NCBI GenBank assembly: GCA_028242535.1
Contig: JAOJYB010000006.1
Span: 1-63,420, forward strand
DNA from: Candidatus Nitrosopelagicus sp.
GTDB lineage: Archaea; Thermoproteota; Nitrososphaeria; Nitrososphaerales; Nitrosopumilaceae
Reading direction: 5' to 3'
Length of the DNA stretch: 63,420 bases
Positions 25,808 through 34,359 of this stretch are shown here, one piece after another. Position 1 is the stretch's first letter; every line of letters begins with the position of its first letter. A program made the translations under genes and the position numbers. The notes under the pieces were generated by a model, which searched no databases, had not been told where the DNA came from, and saw nothing but the letters and a program-made list of their open reading frames with translations.

Positions 25808-26437
25808 CTACTCGATAATCCTCTGAATTTTCTTACAAAATTCTGGCTTAATGTTTTGTTTTAGTACAAAATCCAAGTCTTCCATACTGTCTATGTCAAG
25901 CATCAATCTGTAAATTAAACCAATTGAAATCTTGATATCGTCATTTTTTGCAGATTCAATCTGAAAACTAAAACTTCCTTCGTCATATCTAGGTGTCATA
26001 GAGTTTATTGGTGTTCTAAGTAGTGCATTTGTTCCATCAAAGTGTCTTGAAGGTACTATCAATACTGATTTCTCTGAGGAAAATTGTAACAAATTTTCAA
26101 GATCTTCTGGATAAAAAAATGGAACGTCTAATGGCAGAACTATAGAATGAGTGAATTCATTTTCTAAAAGATACTCTTCTACAAGTCCTACTGCATTATT
26201 TACACTAGTTTCATCTTTATCTGAAATTTTTTCACAATCATATTTTTTGATAATGTCTGATACTCCATCTTCATCTGTTACAACAATTGTCTTATCAATT
26301 ATTTTTGTTTCTGAAATTGTCTTTATGACTTCTTCAAGTAACAATCTACACAGTTCTTTTGTTTTTTCTTTTGATAGATGCAATCTGGTTTTAGATCTAT
26401 GAAATGTCTTAACCGGGATTATTACTGATGTTTTCAA
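25808..26437 (-). CDS. cofC: 2-phospho-L-lactate guanylyltransferase (CofC)
   Basis: CofC activates a three-carbon phosphate (2-phospholactate or PEP, by lineage) with GTP to make the precursor used by CofD in F420 synthesis. The 209-aa product shows the nucleotidyltransferase fold with IIPVKTFHRSKTRLHLSKE at the N-terminus. It also has VVTDEDGVSD, the metal-binding LPLDVPFFYPED and VPSRHFDGTNALLRTP. The ATG immediately follows the cofD stop, so the two genes form one transcript. Convergent with the CAAX protease gene. Whether it uses phospholactate or PEP cannot be told from sequence. Confidence 0.95.
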   Translation of the reverse strand: MKTSVIIPVKTFHRSKTRLHLSKEKTKELCRLLLEEVIKTISETKIIDKTIVVTDEDGVSDIIKKYDCEKISDKDETSVNNAVGLVEEYLLENEFTHSIVLPLDVPFFYPEDLENLLQFSSEKSVLIVPSRHFDGTNALLRTPINSMTPRYDEGSFSFQIESAKNDDIKISIGLIYRLMLDIDSMEDLDFVLKQNIKPEFCKKIQRIIE

Positions 26438-27358
26438 CTATAATTTTAATTGTTTTAAAATGAATCCTGCAAGTGCTCCTTCGGCAGCTTTATTTTGCAT
26501 TTTTATTTTTGTATCTAACACTTGTATGTCTAAGCCTTGAATTTTTGGTGCCAGTGCTTTATCTTTTGTATCTATAATCATTTTTGAACATACATCTGCA
26601 TAAAATTGTGCTAGTCCGAACACTGAAACTTCAATTCCAGCAGCTTCCATATACTTGTCTGCTGGTCCACTAAATGATTTATTTCCAATTAATGGTGAAA
26701 CAGCTACCACTTTCTTTTTATTTTTAGTCAATTCTTTTCTCACTCCTTTAATTCCCATCATTGGTCCAATACTTGTCAATGGATTTCCTGGAGCAATTAC
26801 CACTAATTCTGCATCTTGAATTGCACTAATGGCATCTGGATTTGGTCTTGCTTTATCTGCACCAACATATTCAATTCCCTCTATTGTTCCTCTACCTCTA
26901 TGCTTCACCCAAAATTCTTGTAAATGCAAATCCTCTCCATTTGATTTAATCCTAGTTTCAAGTGTGTTATCTGTGATTGGAATAACTTTTGATTCTACTG
27001 CAAATTTTTCACACATCCACTGTGTAATGTCTGAAAGATTTTTTCCATTTTTTAACATGTTAGTTCTAATCAAATGTGTTGCAGCATCTCTATCTCCTAC
27101 TCTAAACCATGTATCTTCTCCAAAAACTTCCATTTGTCTTAGAAAATTATTAGTATCTTTTTTTACTCCCCATCCTTTGTCTTCATCTAAAATTCCTGAT
27201 AAACCATAAATTATTGTATCAATGTCAGGACAGACGTACATTCCATATAACCAGTAATTATCTCCTACATTGCTGATTACAGTTACTTCTTGATCATGAG
27301 ATGCAAAGCCTCTGACCATCTTTATCGAACCCGTACCTCCTGCCAATATTGTTATCAT
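26438..27358 (-). CDS. cofD: 2-phospho-L-lactate transferase (CofD)
   Basis: CofD transfers the phospholactyl-type moiety from the guanylylated donor to FO, giving F420-0 (or its dehydro form). The 306-aa product has the family segments ILAGGTGSIKMVRG at the N-terminus, NVGDNYWLYGMYVCPDID, a WFRVGDRDAATH segment at about 85-100 and VIAPGNPLTSIGPM with AVSPLIGNKSFSGPA. It is the first gene of a two-gene operon with cofC. The FO-forming cofG and cofH are about 18 kb away on the same strand. CofE is not in the window. Confidence 0.96.
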   Translation of the reverse strand: MITILAGGTGSIKMVRGFASHDQEVTVISNVGDNYWLYGMYVCPDIDTIIYGLSGILDEDKGWGVKKDTNNFLRQMEVFGEDTWFRVGDRDAATHLIRTNMLKNGKNLSDITQWMCEKFAVESKVIPITDNTLETRIKSNGEDLHLQEFWVKHRGRGTIEGIEYVGADKARPNPDAISAIQDAELVVIAPGNPLTSIGPMMGIKGVRKELTKNKKKVVAVSPLIGNKSFSGPADKYMEAAGIEVSVFGLAQFYADVCSKMIIDTKDKALAPKIQGLDIQVLDTKIKMQNKAAEGALAGFILKQLKL

Positions 27359-27440
27359 AAATTATTATACCGAAGTCTCCAAACGCTGACTACATATTAC
27401 TTCTTCCAAATGATCGCAAAAATCAATCTTCAAAGTTAGA

Positions 27441-27447
27441 TTTATTA
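27441..27447 (+). promoter_or_regulatory. TATA box of the exported membrane protein gene
   Basis: TTTATTA sits 23-29 bases before the GTG start at 27470, the spacing of a leaderless archaeal promoter. Confidence 0.45.
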
Positions 27448-27469
27448 TTAAGAGCAAAAAAATCGCTAC

Positions 27470-28759
27470 GTGTCTCGTGCAGGAATTCTAATAGCCTCTC
27501 TAACTGTAATTATGATTGCATCAACAGTTGCTCCTGCCTTTGCAGCACAAATGGAATTTAGAACTTGGGTTGAACCTAATTCCGTTGATGAATTAGAGAT
27601 AAAATTTCAAAGAACGATAATTATCAATTATGATGAAGGTGGAATGCTTGCTGATGAACTTAGAGGTCAGAAAATTGCTAAAACCTTCTCTCTTACTTCT
27701 GATGATCCAGGGGTAATCGAATTACGTGACAGAATCAATTATCAATTATCCCAATTTGACAGCTCTGCTACTATTACTGATGTCCAAATTGACTATGATA
27801 CTAAACTAACCGGTCGTGGACTAAACACATCGGTTGACTACAAAATAATCCTTACAATGCAAATTACAAATCACGTGCTTCGTGAGTCGTCCTCTGGAAG
27901 CTCTGGAATAGTTGATATGAGTTGGAGAGGTCTAATGGTTCCGGGTGAAGTAACTGTAAACGCTAAAGGTATTCCTCACGAAATTAACTTACCAATCTCA
28001 TTCATTTCTGATGTAGCACCTGGACTGTATAATGCAATTCGAGGTAGTGAAGCTGAAACATTATTGAATAGTCCAATTATTGATGCCAGTGGAATTAAAA
28101 ACCAACCATTAGGTAATTGGCATTTCTTATTCGATCCAACAGGAATCAATGTAGATGCTGCACAATTTGGATTATCTGAAGAATTGGCAGGAGTTGTTTG
28201 GTCATCATTTACTATGGGTGAGAGTAGCTTTAGAGAAGGTATTCAAACAGAAAAAGAACATGAAGCAACATTTACCACTGACAAAACTTATGATTTAAGA
28301 ACTATCGAATCTGCAGATTCAGCAAACATTTTCTTTGCAGGCTTTGCAAACATTGATGTTTTGGATAACCAAGAAGTTGTCGGCGTTTTTCCAGAAGCTC
28401 CTGAAGGTTATGCGACAACATCTACTGGAGAATTTCCTGTAATGATTATTTACGGTATGGCTGGATTTGCAGGTATGGCTGGAATTGCAATCTTCTTAGT
28501 CAGTGAAAAGAAACGTAAAAAGGATATAGCCGCAGGAAATATCCAAACAGGTATTGATCCTTCACAATTAGTTGGTGCTGATACAAGTACTGGTTCTGGT
28601 GGTTACAAAACTAACCGCGGTGAAGCACATCTAAAATCTGATGATTATGCACAGACTAGAAGTGTATATGACAATACACAAATTGAAGAAAAGAAAGATG
28701 ATGACACAACAAGTGCATCTAGTAAAGGTTCCATGCCAAAAGGTTGGAAACCAGAATAA
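27470..28759 (+). CDS. Thaumarchaeal exported membrane protein of unknown function
   Basis: The 429-aa product starts at GTG 27470 and has a signal peptide (residues 1-25, ending APAFAAQ). An extracytoplasmic domain of about 300 residues is rich in beta strands. A hydrophobic helix at about 325-345 is preceded by STGEFPVMI and followed by a basic stop-transfer (SEKKRKKD). The last 80 residues are a polar cytoplasmic tail rich in Ser, Asp and Lys. I recognise no enzyme motif. The EFP residues before the helix resemble an archaeosortase-type tail, but the long cytoplasmic tail argues against sorting. It runs directly into RNase P RNA on the opposite strand. Confidence 0.8.
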   Translation: MSRAGILIASLTVIMIASTVAPAFAAQMEFRTWVEPNSVDELEIKFQRTIIINYDEGGMLADELRGQKIAKTFSLTSDDPGVIELRDRINYQLSQFDSSATITDVQIDYDTKLTGRGLNTSVDYKIILTMQITNHVLRESSSGSSGIVDMSWRGLMVPGEVTVNAKGIPHEINLPISFISDVAPGLYNAIRGSEAETLLNSPIIDASGIKNQPLGNWHFLFDPTGINVDAAQFGLSEELAGVVWSSFTMGESSFREGIQTEKEHEATFTTDKTYDLRTIESADSANIFFAGFANIDVLDNQEVVGVFPEAPEGYATTSTGEFPVMIIYGMAGFAGMAGIAIFLVSEKKRKKDIAAGNIQTGIDPSQLVGADTSTGSGGYKTNRGEAHLKSDDYAQTRSVYDNTQIEEKKDDDTTSASSKGSMPKGWKPE

Positions 28760-28760
28760 T

Positions 28761-29048
28761 AGTGCGTGCTGGCCGTAACCCTCTTTCTGTTTTACACATT
28801 ATTTCGCTTTGCAGCCTACCTGAACCAGATGCAGAATTCTATAGTTCTGTTTGGCTTTGCTCCTTGTGGGTCAGATTTCTCATTCTCTTATCTCGGAAAT
28901 CTCAGATTTTATCCTCATCGTACACTCCAAGAGAGATTTTTTTCTGCTCTGTTGCCAACCATCTCTGATTGCCCATCTCCGGACCACAATTTCTGCAAGG
29001 AGAGAGGAGTTTCCTCTGTCGTAACAGCACTGTGCACCAGCTCGCACT
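28761..29048 (-). ncRNA. rnpB: RNase P RNA
   Basis: The catalytic RNA of tRNA 5' maturation is read on the minus strand from 29048 to 28761 (288 nt). The ends form helix P1: AGTGCG-A-GCTGG at the 5' end pairs with CCAGC-A-CGCACT at the 3' end. The universally conserved P4 core is present. The 5' strand AGAGGAAACTCCTCTC corresponds to GAGGAAAGUCC, and the 3' strand ACAGAAAGAGGGTTA corresponds to ACAGAAxxxGGCUUA; CCTCT pairs with AGAGG as P4. Long ORFs across this region on both strands are spurious. The 3' end lies 1 base from the stop of the convergent protein gene. Confidence 0.85.
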
Positions 29049-29137
29049 TGTAACTTTGGAAAATTACTCTCAGTTATTTCAAGTTTTTGGAAGTGGTTAC
29101 ACATTACTTATTTATGCTCTTATTAGAAAAAATTGGC

Positions 29138-29956
29138 ATGAAACGAATAGGATTACTTGGCTGTGGCTCGATTGGTAGTCAAATTGCAATAGCGATAGAT
29201 ACTGGAAAAATCCCTGCACAATTAACTCACATTTATGATGTGGATAAGAAAAAATCAGAATTACTTGTTAGTAAATTACAACAAAAACCTGAAATTGTTG
29301 AAAATGCACACTTACTATCTTCAAATCCATTAGATCTTGTAGTTGAGGCTGCATCACAAGACGCAGTAAATGATAATGCCTTGAGCATTTTACAGAACAG
29401 AAAAGACTTGCTCATTATGAGCAGCGGTGCTCTTTTAGATGAATCCGTTTTTGAGATAATTTCTGATGCTTGTAAGGAATTCAAGAAAACAGTTTATCTT
29501 CCATCTGGTGCAATTTCTGGAATTGATGCACTAAAATCTGTGAAAAATGAATTAGATTCTGTGGTTTTAATCACTACAAAGCACCCTGACTCCTTAAGAG
29601 GTGCACCATTTTTCGAACAATTCAAACAAAATCTTGATGAAATCAAAGAGCCATCCACAATATTTGAAGGCACTGCAAGTGAGGCTGTAAGATTATTTCC
29701 AAAAAATGTTAACGTATCTGCTCTTTTGAGTTTAGTTGGACTAGGTAGCCATGAAACAATTGTAAAAATTGTTGTTGATCCTAATACTACAAAAAATACA
29801 CATGTAATTACCTCTAGTGGAAAATTTGGTAAACTAACAACAACCATCGAAAATGTACCTGACGAAAACAATCCTAGGACTAGTAGACTTGCAATCTTAT
29901 CTGCAATAGAAACAATTCGGTCAATATGCACCGATGAAATAAAAATTGGTACTTGA
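29138..29956 (+). CDS. nadX: L-aspartate dehydrogenase (NadX)
   Basis: NadX oxidises L-aspartate to iminoaspartate with NAD(P), the first step of NAD synthesis, and replaces the FAD-dependent NadB. The 272-aa product begins with the Rossmann motif RIGLLGCGSIGSQIA. It also has VVEAASQDAV, LIMSSGALLDE, LPSGAISGIDALKS and the catalytic-domain segment STIFEGTASEAVRLFPKNVNVSA. I choose ATG 29138 because the Rossmann strand starts there; the open frame reaches a TTG at 29087, adding 17 residues absent from the family. It is followed by nadA on the same strand after 89 bases. Confidence 0.93.
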   Translation: MKRIGLLGCGSIGSQIAIAIDTGKIPAQLTHIYDVDKKKSELLVSKLQQKPEIVENAHLLSSNPLDLVVEAASQDAVNDNALSILQNRKDLLIMSSGALLDESVFEIISDACKEFKKTVYLPSGAISGIDALKSVKNELDSVVLITTKHPDSLRGAPFFEQFKQNLDEIKEPSTIFEGTASEAVRLFPKNVNVSALLSLVGLGSHETIVKIVVDPNTTKNTHVITSSGKFGKLTTTIENVPDENNPRTSRLAILSAIETIRSICTDEIKIGT

Positions 29957-30045
29957 TATGGCAAAAATTACCGCAAAAATGAATTTCTAAGTATTTTCTA
30001 GTAAAAAAATAAGACTTTAAATGATTAATGTGATGAGGTTTTCGG

Positions 30046-30981
30046 ATGTTAAAAGATAAGATTGAAGACTTGAAAAAAGAAAAGGATGTAGTTATACTTG
30101 CACATAATTATCAAATACCTGAAGTCCAAGATGTGGCTGATTTTGTAGGTGATTCCTTGGGTCTTGCACGTCAAGCTGCAAAAACTCCTCACAAGATAAT
30201 CTTATTTTGTGGTGTTCATTTTATGGCTGAAACTGCTGCCATAATCAGTCCTGAGAAAAAAGTTCTCATTCCAGATATTGCTGCAGGTTGCTCTCTATCT
30301 GATTCTATAAATCTTGAGCAACTAAAGCAATGGAAAAAAGAACATCCAAATGCAATTACAATTGGTTATGTAAATACTACTGCTGAAATAAAATCCGAAT
30401 TAGATTATTGTTGTACCTCATCAAATGCTGTAAACGTTGTGAAAGCTATTCCTGACGATAAAGAAATTTTATTCTTACCAGATATGTTTTTGGGCTCTTA
30501 TGTGGCAAAGATGACTGGTAGAAAAAACATGTTAATCTGGGCAGGAGAATGTCATGTACATGCTGGAATTACTCCTGAAGATGTAAAAGAAAAACTAAAT
30601 TCACTCACTCACGCAGAATTTCTAATCCATCCTGAGTGTAGTTGCACTACTCCTATGATGTATGACGTTGCAAATGGTAGTTACAACTCAAACCAAGTTC
30701 AAATACTATCGACTGAAGGAATGATGAATCATGTCAAAAACTCAAAGTCTAATGAATTTGTCATCGCAACAGAAACTGGCATTTTGTATCGAATGAAACA
30801 ACAAAATCCTACCAAAAAATTCATTCCTGCATCAGAAAATGCAGAATGTGAATATATGAAAATGATCACACTAGACAAAGTTTACAATTCTCTATTAAAC
30901 GAGACAACTGTTATTGATGTACCAAAAGAAATTGCTGATAAAGCAAGACTTGCAATTGAAAGAATGCTTGAAATAAGTTAA
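30046..30981 (+). CDS. nadA: Quinolinate synthase (NadA)
   Basis: NadA is an iron-sulphur enzyme that condenses iminoaspartate with dihydroxyacetone phosphate to quinolinate. The 311-aa product matches the archaeal short form. The three 4Fe-4S ligands are visible as the Cys of LDYCCTSSNA, that of HPECSCTTPM and that of SENAECEYM. The substrate-binding segments AHNYQIPEVQDVADFVGDS and FCGVHFMAETA are also present. It follows nadX in the same direction. Its stop TAA interlocks with the stop of the convergent nadC gene in a shared TTAA. Confidence 0.96.
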   Translation: MLKDKIEDLKKEKDVVILAHNYQIPEVQDVADFVGDSLGLARQAAKTPHKIILFCGVHFMAETAAIISPEKKVLIPDIAAGCSLSDSINLEQLKQWKKEHPNAITIGYVNTTAEIKSELDYCCTSSNAVNVVKAIPDDKEILFLPDMFLGSYVAKMTGRKNMLIWAGECHVHAGITPEDVKEKLNSLTHAEFLIHPECSCTTPMMYDVANGSYNSNQVQILSTEGMMNHVKNSKSNEFVIATETGILYRMKQQNPTKKFIPASENAECEYMKMITLDKVYNSLLNETTVIDVPKEIADKARLAIERMLEIS

Positions 30982-31805
30982 GAAATTTCCAAGCTTAAAT
31001 CTATACCCTCTACTGAATTTGTGACACTTCCAACAGAAATCATATCTACGTTTGTCTTTGCATATTTTGCTATATTTTTTGAATTTATTCTCCCTGATGC
31101 TTCTAGAATGATTTTGTTTCTTAATCTTAGTTCAGTTAATTTCTTAATTGTTTTTTTAATTCTGTCTGGAGAAAAATTATCGAGCATTATTATGTCTGCA
31201 CCTAATTTTGCACACAAGATTGCATCTTTTTGTGTTTCAACCTCAATTTCGATTTTACCTCCTGTCTTTTTTGCTTTCTCCAAAATGCCTTCAATGGAAT
31301 TTCCTACTGCCAAATGATTGTCTTTTATCATAATCATCTCATTGAGAGTCATTCTGTGTTTTTCACCGCCGCCAATTTTAACTGCTTCTTTATCAAAGAA
31401 TCTTAAACCCGGGGCTGTTTTTCTTGTGGCAAAAACTTTCGATTTTGAACCTGCTGATTTAATCTGTTTTTTAAGATTGTTTGTCTGTGTTGCAATCCCA
31501 CACATTCTTGAAAGAAGATTAAGTACGGTTCTTTCACATGTCAAAATATCTGCTGCGTTACCATTTATTTCCAAAATTGTTTGATTTGCTTTTGCCACTT
31601 TTCCATCTTTTTTTAAAATTTGCGTTCTACATTTCTTTAATGAAAAAATATATTTTGCAAATTTTGTACCTGCAACAACTGTTTCTTCTCTTGTAATTAT
31701 TTTTGCACGAATTCTTTTCTTTTGTAATAATTTACTTGTAATGTCCTCATTTCCGATATCTTCCTCTAAAAATCGTTTTAATTCTCTTTTTGGAGAATAT
31801 ATCAA
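30978..31805 (-). CDS. nadC: Nicotinate-nucleotide pyrophosphorylase (NadC)
   Basis: NadC converts quinolinate and PRPP to nicotinate mononucleotide with loss of CO2, completing the route NadX-NadA-NadC inside this window. The 275-aa product has the family features EEDIGNEDITS near the N-terminus, ATRKTAPGLR (residues about 130-140, substrate-binding Arg and Lys), IMIKDNHL, KIEIEVET and IMLDNFSP plus EASGRIN and DMISVGSVTNS at the C-terminal barrel strands. It is the third gene of a minus-strand group after Rpo7 and Spt4, starting 1 base after the Spt4 stop. Confidence 0.96.
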   Translation of the reverse strand: MIYSPKRELKRFLEEDIGNEDITSKLLQKKRIRAKIITREETVVAGTKFAKYIFSLKKCRTQILKKDGKVAKANQTILEINGNAADILTCERTVLNLLSRMCGIATQTNNLKKQIKSAGSKSKVFATRKTAPGLRFFDKEAVKIGGGEKHRMTLNEMIMIKDNHLAVGNSIEGILEKAKKTGGKIEIEVETQKDAILCAKLGADIIMLDNFSPDRIKKTIKKLTELRLRNKIILEASGRINSKNIAKYAKTNVDMISVGSVTNSVEGIDLSLEIS

Positions 31806-31806
31806 A

Positions 31807-31995
31807 TTAAGTTACCTTTAATGCGTATTTGCCTGGTTTATTAATTCCAAGTGTACTAGCAATCTTTGAACCTGATGGCTTTACAACTAACACTATGCCA
31901 TTCCAATCTGGTGAAAGGTCAGTTGATTTACAAACTGGACATACCTTTGCAACTGTCACACATCTACATTCCCTACATGCTAATTCTTTTACCAA
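31807..31995 (-). CDS. spt4: Transcription elongation factor Spt4 (RpoE'')
   Basis: Spt4 pairs with Spt5 on the clamp of RNA polymerase to raise processivity. The 62-aa product is a zinc protein with the ligands CREC at residues 7-10 and CPVC at 19-22, followed by SPDWNGIVLVVKPSGSKIA, the beta-sheet part that contacts the Spt5 NGN domain, and a GKYALKVT end. The size is typical for archaeal Spt4. It begins directly after the Rpo7 stop with no gap and ends 1 base before nadC. Confidence 0.94.
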   Translation of the reverse strand: MVKELACRECRCVTVAKVCPVCKSTDLSPDWNGIVLVVKPSGSKIASTLGINKPGKYALKVT

Positions 31996-32589
31996 CTACT
32001 TTTCCTCAACTGCAATCTCTTTAACATCAGTTTCTTCACCATTAGCTTTCTTAATTTCTTCTTGAATCCATTCTTCTGTTCCTAAGAATGGTTGTCTGCA
32101 TGTAATTCCGATTTTTCCCATTGTGGCTGCTTTACCTAACGATACTGCAGTAATTCTAGTTCTTATCATAGAACCAACTTTTAATGTTCTTCCACTTTGA
32201 TTTGCAATTATCATTCCAGATGCTACATCACTTTTCAAATAATCATCCATTACTTGCGACAAGTGTAACAATGCATCAGTTGGTCCAATTCTTACAAATG
32301 CACCAAAGTCTGTAATGTCCACAATCTCTCCTTGAACAATTTCCTGTAATTTTGGATAAAATGTTAATGCTTGAAATTCAACTCTATGGAATGTGCCGCC
32401 GTCTCCTGGAATCATCTTTCCCATTGGCTCAACTTTTGCATCCATCACCATTATGATGTATCCTAATTCTTGATTTATCATACTCTCATATTTTGACTTT
32501 AGAATACTCTCTGCGGCTTTTTTTAATGTGCTACCAAATAGGCTAGGTGGAATTCTTACAATATCTACTAGAGTTGAAACCGAAAACAA
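31996..32589 (-). CDS. rpo7: DNA-directed RNA polymerase subunit Rpo7 (E')
   Basis: Rpo7 forms with Rpo4 the stalk of archaeal RNA polymerase and binds the nascent RNA. The product has an N-terminal tip domain (STLVDIVRIPPSLFG) and a C-terminal S1 domain (GEIVDITDFGAFVRIGPTDALLHLSQVMDDY). I select TTG 32589 (197 aa). The family starts about 12 residues before the RIPP segment, and a TATA-like element lies 23-29 bases upstream of this codon. The frame remains open to ATG 32661, which would add 24 basic residues. Operon with spt4 and nadC. Confidence 0.88.
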   Translation of the reverse strand: MFSVSTLVDIVRIPPSLFGSTLKKAAESILKSKYESMINQELGYIIMVMDAKVEPMGKMIPGDGGTFHRVEFQALTFYPKLQEIVQGEIVDITDFGAFVRIGPTDALLHLSQVMDDYLKSDVASGMIIANQSGRTLKVGSMIRTRITAVSLGKAATMGKIGITCRQPFLGTEEWIQEEIKKANGEETDVKEIAVEEK

Positions 32590-32611
32590 TTGCAATTTTT
32601 TGATGGAATTT

Positions 32612-32618
32612 TTATTTA
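32612..32618 (-). promoter_or_regulatory. TATA box candidate for the rpo7-spt4-nadC operon
   Basis: On the minus strand TAAATAA lies 23-29 bases before TTG 32589. It would fall inside the coding region if translation began at ATG 32661, so it favours the shorter Rpo7. Confidence 0.4.
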
Positions 32619-32728
32619 TGAACCTTTGGGTTTTTTTAGCATTTTTTCCAAAAAATTTCATTTTTTCTAGTCATCTTGTACCTCAAATTAGTACTTGCAT
32701 GTAATTAGTTCAGACTAAGTAAATCACA

Positions 32729-32738
32729 TTTTAAATAA
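32729..32738 (+). promoter_or_regulatory. TATA box of the Mrp ATPase gene
   Basis: TTTTAAATAA is centred about 27 bases before the ATG at 32760. No Shine-Dalgarno sequence is seen, so a leaderless transcript is expected. Confidence 0.5.
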
Positions 32739-32759
32739 TCTCAAAGAGTACTCTGCACA

Positions 32760-33857
32760 ATGGTTGGTGTAGATCAAGTCTTAGAAAAACTTGCAACAGT
32801 AATTGATCCTGATTTGAAAAAGGATATAGTTTCAATGGGAATGATCAAGGATTTGGAACTAAACTCTGGTGATCTTAAATTCACTTTGGAATTAACTACT
32901 CCTGCTTGTCCATTTAATGATGAAATTGAGGCTGATGTAAGAAAAGCTATTGATGACATTAGTGGTATTGAAAATTTTGATATGAAAGTTACTGCAAAGG
33001 TAATGGAAGGTCGTTCACTTGATGCAGATGAAGCGATGGCGACCGTCAAAAATGTAATTGGTGTTGCTAGTGGAAAAGGTGGTGTTGGAAAATCTACTGT
33101 CTCATTAAATCTTGCAATTGCATTATCTCAAACTGGTGCAAAAGTTGGTTTACTTGATGCTGATATCTATGGACCGAGCATTCCACTAATGTTGGGAATG
33201 AAAGATGGTGCGATGGAAGTTGAAGATAACAAATTACAACCTGCAACTTTTAATGATCTTAAAGTTGTATCCTTTGGATTCTTTGCAGAACAAGAACATC
33301 AGGCTGCAATTTATCGTGGACCTATAATCTCTGGAATTTTAAAACAATTCTTAGTTGATACAAACTGGTCAGATCTTGATTACTTGATAGTAGATCTTCC
33401 TCCAGGTACAGGTGATATTCCTCTGACATTAGCACAAACAATCCCCATTACTGGAATTTTAGTTGTAACAACCCCTCAAGATGTTGCAAGTAATGTTGCA
33501 GTAAAAGCAATTGGAATGTTTGACAAACTTAATGTTCCAATACTTGGTGTTGTAGAGAACATGAGTTATTTCTCATGTCCTGATTGTTCAAACAAACATT
33601 ACATCTTTGGTAATGGTGGTGCAAAAAAAATTAGTGAAAAACATAACATTCCATTCCTTGGAGAAGTTCCTCTAAATTCTGGAATAATGGAAGGTTCTGA
33701 TTTAGGAAAACCTGTTATGATGACTGATGCTAAATCTCCTAGTGCTAATGCATTTAGAAGTGCTGCAAAAAATGTTGCAGCACAATGTAGTATTGTTGCA
33801 GCAAAACTACAAGAAGAGATGCAAGCTGAAACTCAACCTGAACCAACTACAAATTAA
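32760..33857 (+). CDS. Mrp/NBP35-type ATP-binding iron-sulphur carrier
   Basis: Mrp/Nbp35 proteins bind and transfer Fe-S clusters. The 365-aa product has an N-terminal MIP18/DUF59 domain (residues about 5-85, with LTTPACPFNDEIE) and a ParA/MinD-type P-loop domain with GVASGKGGVGKSTVS at about 100-114. A Walker B-like DLPPGTGDI and the cluster-ligand pair CPDC near residue 274 (SYFSCPDCSNK) follow. The C-terminus is polar and Gln/Glu rich. The next gene starts 4 bases after its stop, so they share a transcript. Confidence 0.94.
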   Translation: MVGVDQVLEKLATVIDPDLKKDIVSMGMIKDLELNSGDLKFTLELTTPACPFNDEIEADVRKAIDDISGIENFDMKVTAKVMEGRSLDADEAMATVKNVIGVASGKGGVGKSTVSLNLAIALSQTGAKVGLLDADIYGPSIPLMLGMKDGAMEVEDNKLQPATFNDLKVVSFGFFAEQEHQAAIYRGPIISGILKQFLVDTNWSDLDYLIVDLPPGTGDIPLTLAQTIPITGILVVTTPQDVASNVAVKAIGMFDKLNVPILGVVENMSYFSCPDCSNKHYIFGNGGAKKISEKHNIPFLGEVPLNSGIMEGSDLGKPVMMTDAKSPSANAFRSAAKNVAAQCSIVAAKLQEEMQAETQPEPTTN

Positions 33858-33861
33858 TCTC

Positions 33862-34359
33862 TTGTTCTTACCCGAAAATCTTCGCAATGAATTAAAAACG
33901 CCTCTAGGAAAACTCATTCTTGATTCATCACCTGAAAAAGAAAATTACATTAGAAGTGTATATTCTGAAAAAGTTGTAATCACTGTTGGAGATGCAACAT
34001 CTGAATTGCTAATAGGAATGGGATTAACTCCATTACTACACATAATTGATGGGCAAGAAAAACGTATGAAGCGCTCTCCTCCATTAGCAGATTCAATTAA
34101 TACTGAATTAACTGTGAAAAATAATCCTGGAGAAATTAGCCTTGAGAGTTTCAATCTTTTAAAAACTATCTTTGAGGAAACCCCTCCTATTAGACTAGTA
34201 GTTGATGGTGAAGAGGACTTGTTAGTATTACCTGTATGTCTATTTGCCCCTGAAAATTCTGTAGTAATGTACGGTCAACCCAATGAAGGGCTGGTAATAG
34301 CTGAAATTACTGATGAAGTAAGAGCGAAGATTCAAAAAATAGTAAATCAAATGAAATAA
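33862..34359 (+). CDS. GTP-dependent dephospho-CoA kinase (DUF359)
   Basis: This family phosphorylates dephospho-CoA with GTP, the last step of archaeal coenzyme A synthesis. The product of 165 aa contains the family segments LPENLRNELKTPLGKLI, VITVGDATSELLIGMGLTPLLHIIDGQEKR, ITVKNNPGEIS-like residues, VVDGEEDLLVLPVCLFAPENSVVMYGQP and a closing GLVIAEI. I choose TTG 33862 because the conserved domain begins there; the frame is open into the mrp gene (ATG 33727), but that stretch is the shadow of mrp. The gap to mrp is 4 bases. Confidence 0.92.
   Translation: MFLPENLRNELKTPLGKLILDSSPEKENYIRSVYSEKVVITVGDATSELLIGMGLTPLLHIIDGQEKRMKRSPPLADSINTELTVKNNPGEISLESFNLLKTIFEETPPIRLVVDGEEDLLVLPVCLFAPENSVVMYGQPNEGLVIAEITDEVRAKIQKIVNQMK

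Noticed and set aside
28744-29104. Several ORFs of 60-95 codons in both strands
   Set aside because: They lie across the RNase P RNA, have no family similarity and arise from the structured RNA gene.
33727-33861. N-terminal extension of the dephospho-CoA kinase frame
   Set aside because: The stretch is the other frame of the mrp gene and is Leu/Asn-rich without similarity to the family.
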